In this document: positions 15,205-25,795 of the stretch, piece after piece | How positions within the stretch are numbered: position 1 is the first letter of the stretch | Layout: every line of letters starts with the position of its first letter | Source: Heminiphilus faecis | Lineage (GTDB): Bacteria; Bacteroidota; Bacteroidia; Bacteroidales; Muribaculaceae | DNA length: 47,765 bases | Direction: 5' to 3' | Assembly: GCF_008728965.1 (NCBI RefSeq) | Contig: NZ_VSMC01000025.1 | Location: forward strand, 1 to 47,765 | The notes under the pieces: generated by a model | Told to the model about the DNA's origin: nothing | The model's database searches: none | The model's input: only the letters and a program-made list of their open reading frames with translations | Made by a program: the position numbers and the translations under genes

Positions 15205-18200
15205 ATGTCATTTACATCTATTTTAAATAAACTTTTCGGCAACAAATCGCAGCGTGACCTGAAAGAAATACAACCTATCGTAGACAAGATAAACGCTCTC
15301 GGACCTGAAATGAAAGCGCTGTCCAACGACGAGTTGCGCGAAACCATCACTAAAATCAAAGGAGAACTAAAAGCGGCCACCGAGGCCGACACCACGGCCA
15401 TAGCCGAGCTTAAAGCCAAAATCGAGGAACTTCCCTTTGACGAGCGTCAGCCGCTGTGGGACGATATAGACAATCGCGAGAAAAACATTCTCGACATCTA
15501 CGAAAAAGAGCTCGACCGTGTGTTGCCGACCGTATTCGCAGCCATGCGAGAAACAGCCGCCCGCTTCGCAGCCAACGAAACCGTAGAGGTCACCGCCACA
15601 CAGATGGACCGCGACCTTGCAGCAGCCGGCAAAGACTTTGTAAGCATCGAAGGCGACAAGGCTTTGTACAAGAACCGGTGGGTAGCCGGCGGTAACGAGA
15701 TAACTTGGGACATGGTCCACTACGACGTGCAGCTAATAGGCGGCATTGTACTGCATCAGGGTAAAATAGCCGAGATGGCTACCGGTGAAGGCAAGACACT
15801 TGTGGCCACGCTTCCGGTATTTCTCCGCTCCCTCACAGGCCGAGGCGTACATGTGGTGACTGTCAACGACTATCTGTCAAAGCGCGACTCCGAATGGATG
15901 GGTCCGCTGTACATGTTCCACGGCCAGACCGTAGACTGCATCGACAAACATCAGCCCAACTCGGTCGAACGCCGCAAAGCCTACGCATGCGACATCACAT
16001 TCGGTACCAACAACGAATTCGGCTTCGACTATCTTCGTGACAATATGGCCATGTCGCCGCAGGACATGGTACAGCGCAAGCACTACTACGCTATAGTCGA
16101 CGAGGTTGACTCGGTGCTTATTGACGACGCCCGTACTCCACTCATCATATCCGGTCCTGTTCCCAAAGGCGAGGACCAGTTGTTCAACGAGTATAAGTTC
16201 AACGTCGAGAAAGTATATGATGCCCAGCGCAAGCTCGTCGCAAAACTGCTGCTCGACGCCAAGGAGAAGATAGCAAGCTCCGACAAAGAGGTAAGAAAAG
16301 AGGGTGCGCTGCAGCTCTTCCGCGCCTACAAAGGCCTTCCAAAAAACGGAGCTTTGATCAAGTACCTGTCGCAGGAAAGCATAAAACCGTTGCTGCTTGA
16401 GACTGAAGCCTTCTACCTTCAGGACAACAGCCGCGAGATGCCCAAAGCCGTCGAGCCGCTCTACTTCGTAATCGACGAGAAAAACCGTTCGGTCGAGCTA
16501 ACCGACAAAGGTATCGACGAACTTACCGGCCGCAGTCAGGACCCGCAATTCTTCGTACTCCCCGACATAGCCTCACAACTTTCCGAAGTCGAAGGCAATG
16601 AATCCTTGTCGGCCGCCGAGCGTCAGGAGAAAAAAGACGACCTCATGCAGAACTACGCCATAAAGGCAGAGCGCGTACATACAGTGACACAGCTTCTTAA
16701 AGCCTATACTCTGTTTGAGAAAGATGTCGAATACGTAATTGACGATAATAAGATAAAGATTGTCGACGAACAGACCGGCCGTATAATGGAAGGACGTCGC
16801 TACTCCGACGGTCTGCATCAGGCCATTGAAGCCAAAGAGGGTGTCAAGGTAGAGGCTGCCACGCAGACATTCGCCACCATCACCCTGCAGAACTACTTCC
16901 GTATGTACCACAAGCTTGCCGGTATGACTGGTACGGCCGAAACAGAAGCCGGAGAGTTCTGGGACATCTACAAGCTTGACGTGGTGACAATACCCACCAA
17001 CAAGCCGGTAGCCCGCATCGACATGAACGACCGCGTGTACCGTACTAAAAAAGAGAAGTATGCCGCTGTCATTGACGAGATTGTAAATCTTGTGGAGCAG
17101 GGCCGTCCCGTACTTGTGGGCACTACATCGGTCGAAATATCGGAATTACTGTCACGTATGTTGACACTGCGCCGCATACCTCACAACGTGCTTAACGCCA
17201 AGTTGCACCAGAAAGAGGCCGATATTGTGGCACAGGCAGGTAAAAAAGGCACAGTGACAATAGCCACCAACATGGCCGGACGCGGTACCGACATCAAGTT
17301 GCCGGCTGAGGTAAAGGATGCCGGAGGTCTTGCCATTATCGGTACTGAGCGTCACGAATCGCGTCGTGTCGACCGGCAGTTGCGCGGTCGTTCAGGACGT
17401 CAGGGCGACCCCGGTTCATCGATATTCTTCTTGTCGTTTGAGGACCAGCTTATGCGTCTTTTCGCAGGCGACCGCGTGACCAAGATGCTTGACACCCTCG
17501 GAGTCAAAGAGGGCGAGATGATCGAGGCCAAGATGGTAAACCGCGCTATTGAGAACGCGCAGAAGCGTGTTGAAGAAAACAACTTCGGCATACGCAAGCG
17601 TCTTCTCGAATACGATGATGTCATGAACAAACAGCGTCAGTACATATACGGACGCCGCCATCATGCGCTCATGGGCGAACGCATAGGCATCGACATAAAC
17701 AATATGCTTTATGACACGGTTGAAAACATCGTATCGACCTATGACTCTCCCAATGACTATGCCGACCTGTCGATGGAGATGCTCAAGGTATTTGCCGTTG
17801 AGTTACCATTTACCGAAGACGAATATCGCAGTATGCCTCGTCAGGAAGTCTTTGACCGCACTATTGCCGCCGTCAACGAAGCTTTCCGACGCAAGAGCGA
17901 CCGCATAATAGAGATAACCCGACCCGGCATAACAGAACTTGTCGAGGGCAAAGACGCAAAAGGACGTGTGCTCGTACCTATAACTGACGGAAAGCGTGTA
18001 TTCAACCTTCCCTGCGACATCCGTGACGCCTATGATACCCAATGCCGTTCGATAATCAAGGAATGGCACAAGGCCATCATGCTCGTCACCATCGATGAAG
18101 TATGGAAAGAACACCTGCGCGAACTCGACCAGTTGCGTCAGTCGGTCCAAAACGCATCCTACGAGCAAAAAGATCCTCTTGTAATATATAAGGTAGAGTC

Positions 18201-18573
18201 GTTCCATCTATTCGAGAACGCCATGAATACCCTCAATATCAAAGCGGTATCGGCGCTTATGAGAGGTCAGATATTCATTCCGCAGCCTCAGGCACCCCGC
18301 GCTTCTGACGCCCAGTTGAGCTCGGAGCGTCAGGCTCCCCGCCAGCCGCAGATGCGTGAAGCCATGCCCGATCGGCCTAACGACTACAGCCGCTATCAGG
18401 CAAGCAAGGAACAGTATCCGGGAGCTGACGCACAACGTCAGGCCGCATCCGCTCAGCAGGGCGAGCAACGTCGTCATCAACCGATTGTCAACGCCCCCAA
18501 AGTAGGACGAAATGATCCATGTCCTTGCGGCTCCGGAAAGAAATTCAAAAATTGTCATGGCAAAGGCCTATAA
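15205..18573 (+). CDS. secA: Protein translocase ATPase SecA
   Basis: The motor drives unfolded preproteins through SecYEG. At 1122 residues it has the size usual in Bacteroidota, longer than the 901-residue E. coli protein because of inserts in the N-terminal motor. The Walker A motif [11 protein letters not shown], the DEAD-type [12 protein letters not shown] and the helicase motif [12 protein letters not shown] are intact. A Gln/Arg/Pro-rich linker (about residues 1030-1100) leads to a C-terminal zinc knuckle, [13 protein letters not shown], used for SecB and lipid binding. Start 12 bp after the phosphatase-like gene, end 20 bp before the peptidase gene. Confidence 0.98.
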   Translation: MSFTSILNKLFGNKSQRDLKEIQPIVDKINALGPEMKALSNDELRETITKIKGELKAATEADTTAIAELKAKIEELPFDERQPLWDDIDNREKNILDIYEKELDRVLPTVFAAMRETAARFAANETVEVTATQMDRDLAAAGKDFVSIEGDKALYKNRWVAGGNEITWDMVHYDVQLIGGIVLHQGKIAEMATGEGKTLVATLPVFLRSLTGRGVHVVTVNDYLSKRDSEWMGPLYMFHGQTVDCIDKHQPNSVERRKAYACDITFGTNNEFGFDYLRDNMAMSPQDMVQRKHYYAIVDEVDSVLIDDARTPLIISGPVPKGEDQLFNEYKFNVEKVYDAQRKLVAKLLLDAKEKIASSDKEVRKEGALQLFRAYKGLPKNGALIKYLSQESIKPLLLETEAFYLQDNSREMPKAVEPLYFVIDEKNRSVELTDKGIDELTGRSQDPQFFVLPDIASQLSEVEGNESLSAAERQEKKDDLMQNYAIKAERVHTVTQLLKAYTLFEKDVEYVIDDNKIKIVDEQTGRIMEGRRYSDGLHQAIEAKEGVKVEAATQTFATITLQNYFRMYHKLAGMTGTAETEAGEFWDIYKLDVVTIPTNKPVARIDMNDRVYRTKKEKYAAVIDEIVNLVEQGRPVLVGTTSVEISELLSRMLTLRRIPHNVLNAKLHQKEADIVAQAGKKGTVTIATNMAGRGTDIKLPAEVKDAGGLAIIGTERHESRRVDRQLRGRSGRQGDPGSSIFFLSFEDQLMRLFAGDRVTKMLDTLGVKEGEMIEAKMVNRAIENAQKRVEENNFGIRKRLLEYDDVMNKQRQYIYGRRHHALMGERIGIDINNMLYDTVENIVSTYDSPNDYADLSMEMLKVFAVELPFTEDEYRSMPRQEVFDRTIAAVNEAFRRKSDRIIEITRPGITELVEGKDAKGRVLVPITDGKRVFNLPCDIRDAYDTQCRSIIKEWHKAIMLVTIDEVWKEHLRELDQLRQSVQNASYEQKDPLVIYKVESFHLFENAMNTLNIKAVSALMRGQIFIPQPQAPRASDAQLSSERQAPRQPQMREAMPDRPNDYSRYQASKEQYPGADAQRQAASAQQGEQRRHQPIVNAPKVGRNDPCPCGSGKKFKNCHGKGL

Positions 18574-18593
18574 ATTCCTTAAAACCGATCATT

Positions 18594-20708
18594 ATGAAAA
18601 CATTGCTATCATCTGTTACAGTTATGACATTATTGGCATCGTGCGCGTCGGCGGTGAAATATCCCGAAGCTCCGACGTCGCAGATAGTAGACGAATATTT
18701 CGGAATTCAAGTGGCCGACCCGTATCGGCCGCTTGAAAACGACACCTCAGCCGAAACCCTCCAATGGGTTGAAGCACAGCGTAAACTCACTGACGATTAT
18801 ATGTCGTCGATACCCTTCCGCAGCAAATTGCGCGAACGTCTTACCGACCTGTTCAACTATAAGAAGAGCGGTATGCCTTACAAGCAGGATGGCTGGTATT
18901 ACTTTTACGAAAACGACGGATTACAGAATCAGTCGGTATTATACCGTACAAAAGAACTCGGCACCACTCCGGAAGTATTTCTCGACCCTAATAAACTGAG
19001 CGAAGACGGCACTGTGGCTCTCACAGGCATCTCGCCCTCCAACGACGGGAAATACACGGCTTACACCATATCGCGAAGCGGCTCTGACTGGACCGAAATC
19101 TATGTTATGGACACTGCGACCAAGCAATTGCTGACCGACCATATCGAGTGGGCCAAATTTACCGGCGCGGCTTGGGATGGCGACGGTTTTTACTATAGCG
19201 CATATGACCGTCCTGTGGAAGGCAAGGAGTTTTCTCACGCAAACGAAAATCACCGCGTATATTACCATCGCATAGGCACCCCCCAAAGCGAGGATAAGCT
19301 TATATATGAAGACGCGGCCAATCCCCTGCATTTCCACTCGGCGTATGTACCTGACGATGAATCGGTGATATTTATCTACGGTTCTGGACAAGGGCTCGGA
19401 AGTTCGCTTTCCATGAAAAAGCTCAACACTTCCGACAGCTCATGGACCGTTATAGAGCCGTCACAGGATTACGAAATATCGGTTCTTGATGTCATTGACG
19501 GCACCATGTACATTCTCACCAACTACGGAGCGCCACGCTATCGTCTGATGACAGCTTCAGTCAAGGCTCCACAGCGTGAGAACTGGAAAGAGCTCATCCC
19601 TGAAGGCGAAGGCGTAATGTCCGATGTCACTTTTGCCGGCGATAAACTCATTGTAACCAATGAGACTGACGCTTACAACCGCTCATACGTCTATTCACGT
19701 GATGGTAAATTGATCCGTGAGATCGAGTTCCCCGCCATAGGTTCGGCCGGTTTCTCCACCAGCAAAAAAAATGACGAGGTATTCTATACTTTCACTTCCT
19801 TTACTTACCCGTCGGCAATTTATAAGTACAATTTAAGCGATGGGGCATCGGAGTTGTTCAAAGCCACCGAAATCAAGGGCTTCGACATGGATGACTATAT
19901 CACCGAACAGGTATTTTATCCGTCGGCCGACGGCACCGAGATACCGATGTTCATCACTTACAAAAAGGGCCTTGAGCGCAATGGCAAGAATCCTGTATAT
20001 CTATACGGTTACGGAGGTTTCAATATATCGCTTAATCCCGGTTTCTCGGCACAGCGCCTGTTATGGCTTGAAAACGGCGGCATATACGCACAGGCCAATC
20101 TGCGCGGAGGAGGCGAGTATGGCGAACCGTGGCACCTTGCGGGTACCAAGCAGCAAAAACTCAATGTGTTCAACGACTTTATCGCTGCAGCCGAGTATAT
20201 GATCAAAGAGGGCTGGACCAAACCCGAACTCATGACAATAGAGGGCGGCTCCAACGGCGGACTGCTCGTCGGAGCTACAGTCAACATGCGTCCTGACCTG
20301 TTTAAGGTTGCCATACCCCGCGTTGGCGTCATGGACATGATGCGCTACCATTTGTTTACTATCGGATGGAACTGGGCTTCTGACTACGGAACAAGTGCCG
20401 ACTCTCCCGAAATGGCCAAGTATCTTCTCGATTATTCGCCAATTCACAACATAAAGAACGACGGCACACCCTACCCTGCTGTTCTGGTGACAACCGCCGA
20501 CCATGATGACCGCGTGGTACCGGCACACTCATTCAAGTATGCAGCCGCACTTCAGGCCTCCGATACAGGCGACGCGCCCAAATATATACGCATCGACTCT
20601 AAGGCCGGACACGGCGCCGGCAAACCCGTATCGAAAGTTATCGACGAGTATGCCGACATCTATTCGTTCATCTTCTACAACTTGGGCATAGATCCCACCG
20701 ATAAATAA
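18594..20708 (+). CDS. Prolyl oligopeptidase, S9A family (lipoprotein)
   Basis: It cleaves short peptides after proline. The start at 18594 gives MKTLLSSVTVMTLLASC, a lipoprotein signal with Cys17; a 25-codon upstream extension overlaps secA and was rejected. The N-terminal half is the beta-propeller gating domain, the C-terminal third the alpha/beta-hydrolase: Ser553 in GGSNGGLL, Asp638 in DHDDRVVP and His673 in AGHGAG, spaced as in mammalian prolyl oligopeptidase (554/641/680). At 704 aa it is full length. The lipobox suggests anchoring in the envelope, facing the periplasm or outside. Confidence 0.93.
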   Translation: MKTLLSSVTVMTLLASCASAVKYPEAPTSQIVDEYFGIQVADPYRPLENDTSAETLQWVEAQRKLTDDYMSSIPFRSKLRERLTDLFNYKKSGMPYKQDGWYYFYENDGLQNQSVLYRTKELGTTPEVFLDPNKLSEDGTVALTGISPSNDGKYTAYTISRSGSDWTEIYVMDTATKQLLTDHIEWAKFTGAAWDGDGFYYSAYDRPVEGKEFSHANENHRVYYHRIGTPQSEDKLIYEDAANPLHFHSAYVPDDESVIFIYGSGQGLGSSLSMKKLNTSDSSWTVIEPSQDYEISVLDVIDGTMYILTNYGAPRYRLMTASVKAPQRENWKELIPEGEGVMSDVTFAGDKLIVTNETDAYNRSYVYSRDGKLIREIEFPAIGSAGFSTSKKNDEVFYTFTSFTYPSAIYKYNLSDGASELFKATEIKGFDMDDYITEQVFYPSADGTEIPMFITYKKGLERNGKNPVYLYGYGGFNISLNPGFSAQRLLWLENGGIYAQANLRGGGEYGEPWHLAGTKQQKLNVFNDFIAAAEYMIKEGWTKPELMTIEGGSNGGLLVGATVNMRPDLFKVAIPRVGVMDMMRYHLFTIGWNWASDYGTSADSPEMAKYLLDYSPIHNIKNDGTPYPAVLVTTADHDDRVVPAHSFKYAAALQASDTGDAPKYIRIDSKAGHGAGKPVSKVIDEYADIYSFIFYNLGIDPTDK

Positions 20709-21635
20709 ATGAAGCGCATAGCCGCAACTATATCTACTACATTGACAGTGCTCTTGATGACCGGTTGTTTTACCGGCATCGAGAGCACTCCTAAAATTAC
20801 GGCCAATGATGTAAAAAAAGAACGTGCCGTACAGACCCCGGAGGACAGCTACTTAAACAACATAACATACGAGTCACTCGAAGCATGGCAACCGGGAAAA
20901 CTCTTTTATGTTACTGACGACAAGATCAGCCTTACTCTGGAGCCGTCGGCCACACCCGCCCCCAAAGCAGGTGAGTATATTGCATTTGACAGCTATCGTC
21001 CTGTGACATCGCTTACCGGTTCAATTGATACGGAAATAATTTTTCATAAAGAAAACGGTCAGGAAGTTGTATATAAGGCAAGTGCATCGCCTGACGAACT
21101 GCAACAACGCAAAAGGGTAGAAATTCCTTTCACTATCGAGACATCGGTTGTCGACGCCACTAAAGAGGTTCTGGCAGGCAAGACATTTTACATCAAGACC
21201 CCCATTTGGTACACTGCCACAGGTGACGCCCGCAACGGTTTGAAATTCATACCCGTAACAATAGAGGAGATCACCCCCGGCAATATGGTGTATCCGGTAA
21301 AACTTAAATTTTCTGTCGACAGCCCTTATGATGACACGGCATATGTATACATGTCGGTGGGCGACAGTTCACGGTCTACCCGTAATTTTGCCGCATTGTT
21401 CAGCCTTACCGACCCGCACCTGCGCTACCCGGCCATAACCGATGAGACATGGGACCGCATAATACACGGAAGAGTGGCCCCCTATATGACCCGCGAGGAG
21501 TGCCGGCTGTCGCTCGGGGCGCCATCATCAATCGACCGGCGTGCGGCCATCAGCTCTCTGCAGGAGTTATGGACGTATGAAAACGGTGTGTACCTGATAT
21601 TTGACGACGGTCTTTTACAAAGTTTCAGACGATAA
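20709..21635 (+). CDS. Predicted lipoprotein with SmpA/BamE-like C-terminus
   Basis: The ATG follows the peptidase stop with no gap. A lipoprotein signal (LLMTGC, Cys19) leads to a ~200-residue domain of probable beta strands that I do not recognise. The final ~60 residues, PYMTREECRLSLGAPSSIDR then LQELWTYENGVYLIFDDG, follow the pattern of the SmpA/OmlA (BamE-like) fold: a T-eE-r--lG-P helix, then W-Y--G-yl-FddG strands. An outer-membrane assembly or envelope role is suggested only by that likeness and by the neighbouring secA and murB. Confidence 0.65.
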   Translation: MKRIAATISTTLTVLLMTGCFTGIESTPKITANDVKKERAVQTPEDSYLNNITYESLEAWQPGKLFYVTDDKISLTLEPSATPAPKAGEYIAFDSYRPVTSLTGSIDTEIIFHKENGQEVVYKASASPDELQQRKRVEIPFTIETSVVDATKEVLAGKTFYIKTPIWYTATGDARNGLKFIPVTIEEITPGNMVYPVKLKFSVDSPYDDTAYVYMSVGDSSRSTRNFAALFSLTDPHLRYPAITDETWDRIIHGRVAPYMTREECRLSLGAPSSIDRRAAISSLQELWTYENGVYLIFDDGLLQSFRR

Positions 21636-21650
21636 TGCCAACCTGACAAT

Positions 21651-22661
21651 ATGAAGCTATTACGTGATTTTGACCTTACTGCGACAACGACCTTTCATGT
21701 GCCCGCTCTGACAAGATGGTACGGCGAATTTGAAAATATCGAACAGCTGTGCGCCTTGCTTGAGGACCCGAGGCTGCAGGGCCTTCCACGCATGTGTATG
21801 GGAGGAGGCAGCAATCTGCTCTTCGTAAAGCCCTATGAAGGAATAGTGATAAGACCGGCATCCCGCGATATCACGCTTCTCGGCTCAGACAACGAAACTG
21901 TGTCGGTTAAAGCGGATGCAGGCGTGGTGTGGGATGATTTTGTGAAATTTTGCGTTGACAACGACCTTTTCGGAGCCGAAAACCTATCTTATATTCCGGG
22001 GGAAGTCGGTGCTTCTGCCGTACAGAATGTCGGAGCCTACGGTGTCGAGGCCAAAGACATAATATCTGCCGTACATGTATACGACACTACTGACCGGCGG
22101 CAAAAAGTACTTGATGTGACTGACTGCGGTTACGGATACCGCGACAGTATGTTCAAGAAATTTCCGTCGCGCTACATAGTTCTTGATGTCACTTACAGGT
22201 TATCCTGCAAAGAAAGCTATAATCTTGAATATGGGCCGTTAAAAGAATTGAAGGAGGATGCTGACCTGTCGTTGCGTAAAGTGCGCGAACGTATAATAAA
22301 TATACGCAAGTCCAAACTCCCCGACCCCGAATATATGGGCAGTGCCGGTTCTTTTTTTAAAAATCCGGTCATAACCCTTAAACATTTCAATGCATTAAAG
22401 GAGCGTTATGCCGATATTCCGAGTTATCCTGCAGGTCAAGGCATGATTAAGGTTCCGGCGGGATGGCTTATCGAACGGTCAGGACTTAAAGGCGTTGCCG
22501 TAGGAGGAGCGCAGGTGTATACGCGCCAATGCCTTGTCATAGTAAATACGGGAAATGCCACCGCCGATGATGTAGTGGCCCTGTATCGCCATGTACAGGA
22601 TACCGTATCGGATAAATTCGACATATTATTATCTCCGGAAGTAAACATAATCGGCCTATGA
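21651..22661 (+). CDS. murB: UDP-N-acetylenolpyruvoylglucosamine reductase
   Basis: MurB reduces UDP-GlcNAc-enolpyruvate to UDP-MurNAc with NADPH and FAD, the second committed step of peptidoglycan synthesis, in the cytoplasm. It is a 336-residue type I enzyme: MGGGSNLLF near residues 50-58 and YIPGEVGASAVQNVGAYGVE bind FAD; the catalytic Ser is in GSAGSFFKNP and the Glu in LSPEVNIIG at the C-terminus. It shares an ATGA overlap with the MBL hydrolase gene downstream, so the two are translationally coupled. Confidence 0.97.
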   Translation: MKLLRDFDLTATTTFHVPALTRWYGEFENIEQLCALLEDPRLQGLPRMCMGGGSNLLFVKPYEGIVIRPASRDITLLGSDNETVSVKADAGVVWDDFVKFCVDNDLFGAENLSYIPGEVGASAVQNVGAYGVEAKDIISAVHVYDTTDRRQKVLDVTDCGYGYRDSMFKKFPSRYIVLDVTYRLSCKESYNLEYGPLKELKEDADLSLRKVRERIINIRKSKLPDPEYMGSAGSFFKNPVITLKHFNALKERYADIPSYPAGQGMIKVPAGWLIERSGLKGVAVGGAQVYTRQCLVIVNTGNATADDVVALYRHVQDTVSDKFDILLSPEVNIIGL

Positions 22662-23446
22662 TAAAAGTTCGTTTTATGGGCACCGGCACATCTACCGGAG
22701 TACCGCAGATAGGGTGTAAATGCCCTGTATGTACATCAGCTGACATGCACGACAGACGGTTGAGAGCATCGGTATTGCTGACAGTAAACGGCAAAAATCT
22801 GCTTATTGACTGCGGTCCCGACTTCCGGTCGCAGATAATATCAGCCGGAGCACCGGCTATTGACGCCGCTCTGCTCACCCACAGCCATTATGACCATGTA
22901 GGAGGCATCGACGACCTTCGTCCATATTGCCACACCGCTGACGGCTTCGATCTTTATTGCCGCGAGGATGTGGCTCGTGATCTGCGTTCGCGATTACCAT
23001 ATTGCTTCAAAAAGCACCCCTATCCCGGAGTGCCGATATTCAATATGCATGTCATTGACGACAGGAGCTTCCGCATCGGAGATATAGACATCACTCCGCT
23101 TCCGGTCATGCATTACCGGCTGCCCATATACGGCTTCCGCATATGTGATTTTGCCTACATAACAGACGCAAAACATATCCCCGACACCACTTTTGAACTG
23201 TTGGACGGAGTAGACACATTGGTCATAAACGCATTGCGTAAGGAAGAGCATCTGTCGCACATGAATCTCCGTCAGGCACTTGACGCTATCGGACATATAC
23301 GTCCGCGGGTGGCATATCTGACCCACATCTCCGACAAATTGGGCTTAGCTTCCGAAGTCGGGCCTGCTCTTCCCGAAGGTGTAAGACTCGCATACGATAA
23401 CCTTGAAATATCGGTTCCCGATGCAAAATATAAGAGTGTTCACTAA
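22658..23446 (+). CDS. MBL-fold metallohydrolase (PhnP-like)
   Basis: A 262-residue cytoplasmic metallo-beta-lactamase-fold hydrolase. TGTSTGVPQIGCKCPVCTS at the N-terminus, with paired cysteines that form a structural zinc site, and LLIDCGPDFR are typical of the PhnP/phosphodiesterase branch. The metal motif is THSHYDHVGGIDD (residues ~69-81), and LTHISDK supplies a later His. Members cleave phosphodiesters such as cyclic ribose phosphates, but the substrate in Bacteroidota is not established to my knowledge. The start codon lies within the murB stop (ATGA). Last gene of the run. Confidence 0.85.
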   Translation: MIKVRFMGTGTSTGVPQIGCKCPVCTSADMHDRRLRASVLLTVNGKNLLIDCGPDFRSQIISAGAPAIDAALLTHSHYDHVGGIDDLRPYCHTADGFDLYCREDVARDLRSRLPYCFKKHPYPGVPIFNMHVIDDRSFRIGDIDITPLPVMHYRLPIYGFRICDFAYITDAKHIPDTTFELLDGVDTLVINALRKEEHLSHMNLRQALDAIGHIRPRVAYLTHISDKLGLASEVGPALPEGVRLAYDNLEISVPDAKYKSVH

Positions 23447-23510
23447 ACTTTCCACACTCTGAAGTGTCACTATAATATATACATTATATCACAATTAAAC
23501 CTACGTAATT

Positions 23511-24392
23511 ATGAAAATTAGTATTAAGTACTTAAATATCATTGCATGCTTCACCATTGCAACAGCATTTTCAACATCATGCAGTGTATTCAACAAAAAC
23601 AAGAACACGGCAAACAACGACAAAATCACCATGACCAAGACTGAAACTGTAAAAAGCCCCGTGACCACAGGCTCTCAGGTCGCTGTTCCGGCGGAAAATC
23701 TCGGTGGCGAATGGACCATATACATGGTCGGAGGCAAAAAAGTCACCGGCGAAAATCGTCCATATATCAATTTCAGCATGGATGACCATCGTATATACGG
23801 ATCCAACAGCTGCAACATTATAAACGGCGACTTCGCCACGGCATCCGGTTCATCATTAAAAATATCCAACGTCATATCGACAATGATGGCATGCCCCGAC
23901 GCTCCATTTGAACAGGCCATAAACAGCGGTCTTGACGCGGTACGCAGCTACTCGATAACAAAAAAAGGACACGAGTTGTATCTTGATCTTAAAAACAGCA
24001 ACGGCATCACGGTCATGACACTGCGCAAGCATAACATGGACTTCCTCAACGGCACTTGGCAGGTCAAGACAATCAACGGCAAGGAGTACAACAATCCCGA
24101 CATGGAGATGGTAATCGACATTCAGGAACAAAAACTCCACGGAAACTCCGGCTGCAACATAATGAACGGCTCGCTGTCAATAAATCCCGACAAATCCAAC
24201 TCGATCCAGTTCCTTGACATAGCCACCACACGCATGATGTGTCCTGAAGCCAACATGAAGGCAGAGACCGCTCTGCTTGTAGCGCTCGAAAGTGTCGAAT
24301 ATGCCAAGGCAGGCAAAAACGGCACAGTGATAATGTCCGATAAGAATAACCAGCCTATTATCGTTCTGAAAAAAGTAGAGGTCAACCGCTGA
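23511..24392 (+). CDS. Lipoprotein with two META (HslJ-like) domains
   Basis: A signal peptide with lipobox (STSC, Cys24) and a short Lys/Asn/Thr linker precede two tandem META domains. The first spans about residues 64-165 (GGEWTIYMVGGKKV, GSNSCNIINGDF, STMMACPD) and the second about 178-290 (NGTWQVKTINGKEY, GNSGCNIMNGSL, TTRMMCPEA). Each repeat keeps the SxCN and MxCP cysteines. HslJ-type META proteins are envelope proteins of uncertain function linked to heat and novobiocin tolerance in E. coli. It follows the murB run after 64 bp and ends at a strong terminator. Confidence 0.88.
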   Translation: MKISIKYLNIIACFTIATAFSTSCSVFNKNKNTANNDKITMTKTETVKSPVTTGSQVAVPAENLGGEWTIYMVGGKKVTGENRPYINFSMDDHRIYGSNSCNIINGDFATASGSSLKISNVISTMMACPDAPFEQAINSGLDAVRSYSITKKGHELYLDLKNSNGITVMTLRKHNMDFLNGTWQVKTINGKEYNNPDMEMVIDIQEQKLHGNSGCNIMNGSLSINPDKSNSIQFLDIATTRMMCPEANMKAETALLVALESVEYAKAGKNGTVIMSDKNNQPIIVLKKVEVNR

Positions 24393-24418
24393 CCCCGACC
24401 TACATAACCGAAACAGTA

Positions 24419-24443
24419 AAGGGCGCCCTCATCGGGTGCCCTT
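24419..24443. terminator. Terminator between convergent genes
   Basis: The stem AAGGGCGCCC / GGGTGCCCTT (24419-24428, 24434-24443; one G-U pair; loop TCATC) is preceded by A residues and followed by TCGTATTATAAT. It probably serves the META lipoprotein gene and, in the other direction (TTTACTGTTT follows), the ampG-like gene. Confidence 0.7.
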
Positions 24444-24478
24444 CGTATTATAATCGGTTTGAATCAGCTCATGTGGTG

Positions 24479-25795
24479 TCAGCGTTGTTTGCGGCCGAAA
24501 GCAGACGGGACTTTTATAAAGACGGTGACGGCTATGGTGACACAGCAGCAACCCATTATCCACCAGAAGAATCCGGTGTATCCCATCTGCTCCTGAAGCC
24601 ATCCGGCCGCCATACCGGGCAGCATCATGCCAAGCGCCATGAAACCTGTACATATTGCATAATGAGCCGTACGAAACGGACCGTCGCTGAAATATATCAG
24701 GTAAAGCATATATGCTGTGAATCCGAATCCGTAACCAAACTGCTCTACAAAAACACATATATTTATTGACAGCAGATCGACAGGCTGAACAAAAGCCAAG
24801 TAAAGAAATGTACTGCATGTGAGCGATATGCTCCATGCCATAGGCCGAAGCCAGCGCTTCAAGCCACCGCGGGCTGCTACAATACCGCCTATTATACCCC
24901 CGGCGGTAAGACCGAGTATACCCACCGTACCGTACACAAAGCCTACCTCGGCCGTCGACAGCCCGAGTCCGCCCAGTTCACGTCCGTCAAGCAAAAACGG
25001 ATTTATCATCTTTACCAATTGCGCTTCAGGAAAGCGGTAGAGCAGCATGAACGCAATGGCTATACCCGCATGCGGCTTCTTGAAAAACGATACAAACGTA
25101 TTGACAAACTCCCGCCCGGTTTCGCGCCATGTCATCTCCACGGCGGCATGATCCGATGACGGCCGCGGCAATATCCACCAATGATATATGGTGACCGACA
25201 GGAAAAACACCGACAAGACACCCATTACAGTCATCCATGCAATCGGAGTGTAGTCCATACTTTCACCGGGCGACAGTGCGTCATTGAGGTTTTCAATATA
25301 ACCGGCAAGCATCACAAGCACTCCCTGCCCCACTATCGTGGCTATACGGTAAAACGTACTTCGTATGCCTACATAAAACGACTGCTGGTGCTCCGACAAT
25401 GCAAGCATGTAGTAGCCGTCGGCGGCAATGTCGTGAGTCGCGCTCAGAAAAGCCACCGCCCAGAATACCGCCAGTGTCGCCTGAAAGAAAAATGTAAGCG
25501 GTATGGTAAATGCGATACCGGCAAATCCTATGGCTATGCACATCTCCATCAGCACGATCCACCTCCGCTTGGTGCCGAACAGATCCACCACCGGACTCCA
25601 GAACGGTTTTATGACCCACGGCAGATAGAGCCATGACGTATAAAGAGCTATATCGGTATTGGATATGCCGAGGCGCTTGTACATTATGACCGATATGGTC
25701 ATGACAGCCACATATGGAAGCCCCTGCGCAAAATAAAGCGTCGAGACCCACGTCCATGGCGAAACACGGTTAATAGATGCGTTTGAGTTCTGCAT
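24479..25795 (-). CDS. AmpG-like major facilitator permease
   Basis: A 438-residue inner-membrane transporter with about 12 hydrophobic segments. The start TWVSTLYFAQGLPYVAV, the loop FWSPVVDLFGTKRRWIVLME and SATHDIAADGYYMLAL are hallmarks of AmpG-type permeases, which bring anhydro-muropeptides into the cytoplasm for recycling. The gene overlaps the preceding DUF4922-SpoIID gene by 26 bp and is last in a three-gene minus-strand operon. Substrate is inferred from family and context; other MFS substrates are possible. Confidence 0.85.
   Translation of the reverse strand: MQNSNASINRVSPWTWVSTLYFAQGLPYVAVMTISVIMYKRLGISNTDIALYTSWLYLPWVIKPFWSPVVDLFGTKRRWIVLMEMCIAIGFAGIAFTIPLTFFFQATLAVFWAVAFLSATHDIAADGYYMLALSEHQQSFYVGIRSTFYRIATIVGQGVLVMLAGYIENLNDALSPGESMDYTPIAWMTVMGVLSVFFLSVTIYHWWILPRPSSDHAAVEMTWRETGREFVNTFVSFFKKPHAGIAIAFMLLYRFPEAQLVKMINPFLLDGRELGGLGLSTAEVGFVYGTVGILGLTAGGIIGGIVAARGGLKRWLRPMAWSISLTCSTFLYLAFVQPVDLLSINICVFVEQFGYGFGFTAYMLYLIYFSDGPFRTAHYAICTGFMALGMMLPGMAAGWLQEQMGYTGFFWWIMGCCCVTIAVTVFIKVPSAFGRKQR

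Noticed and set aside
18519-18593. Upstream extension of the prolyl oligopeptidase
   Set aside because: It would overlap the end of secA and bury the lipoprotein signal that begins at the ATG at 18594.
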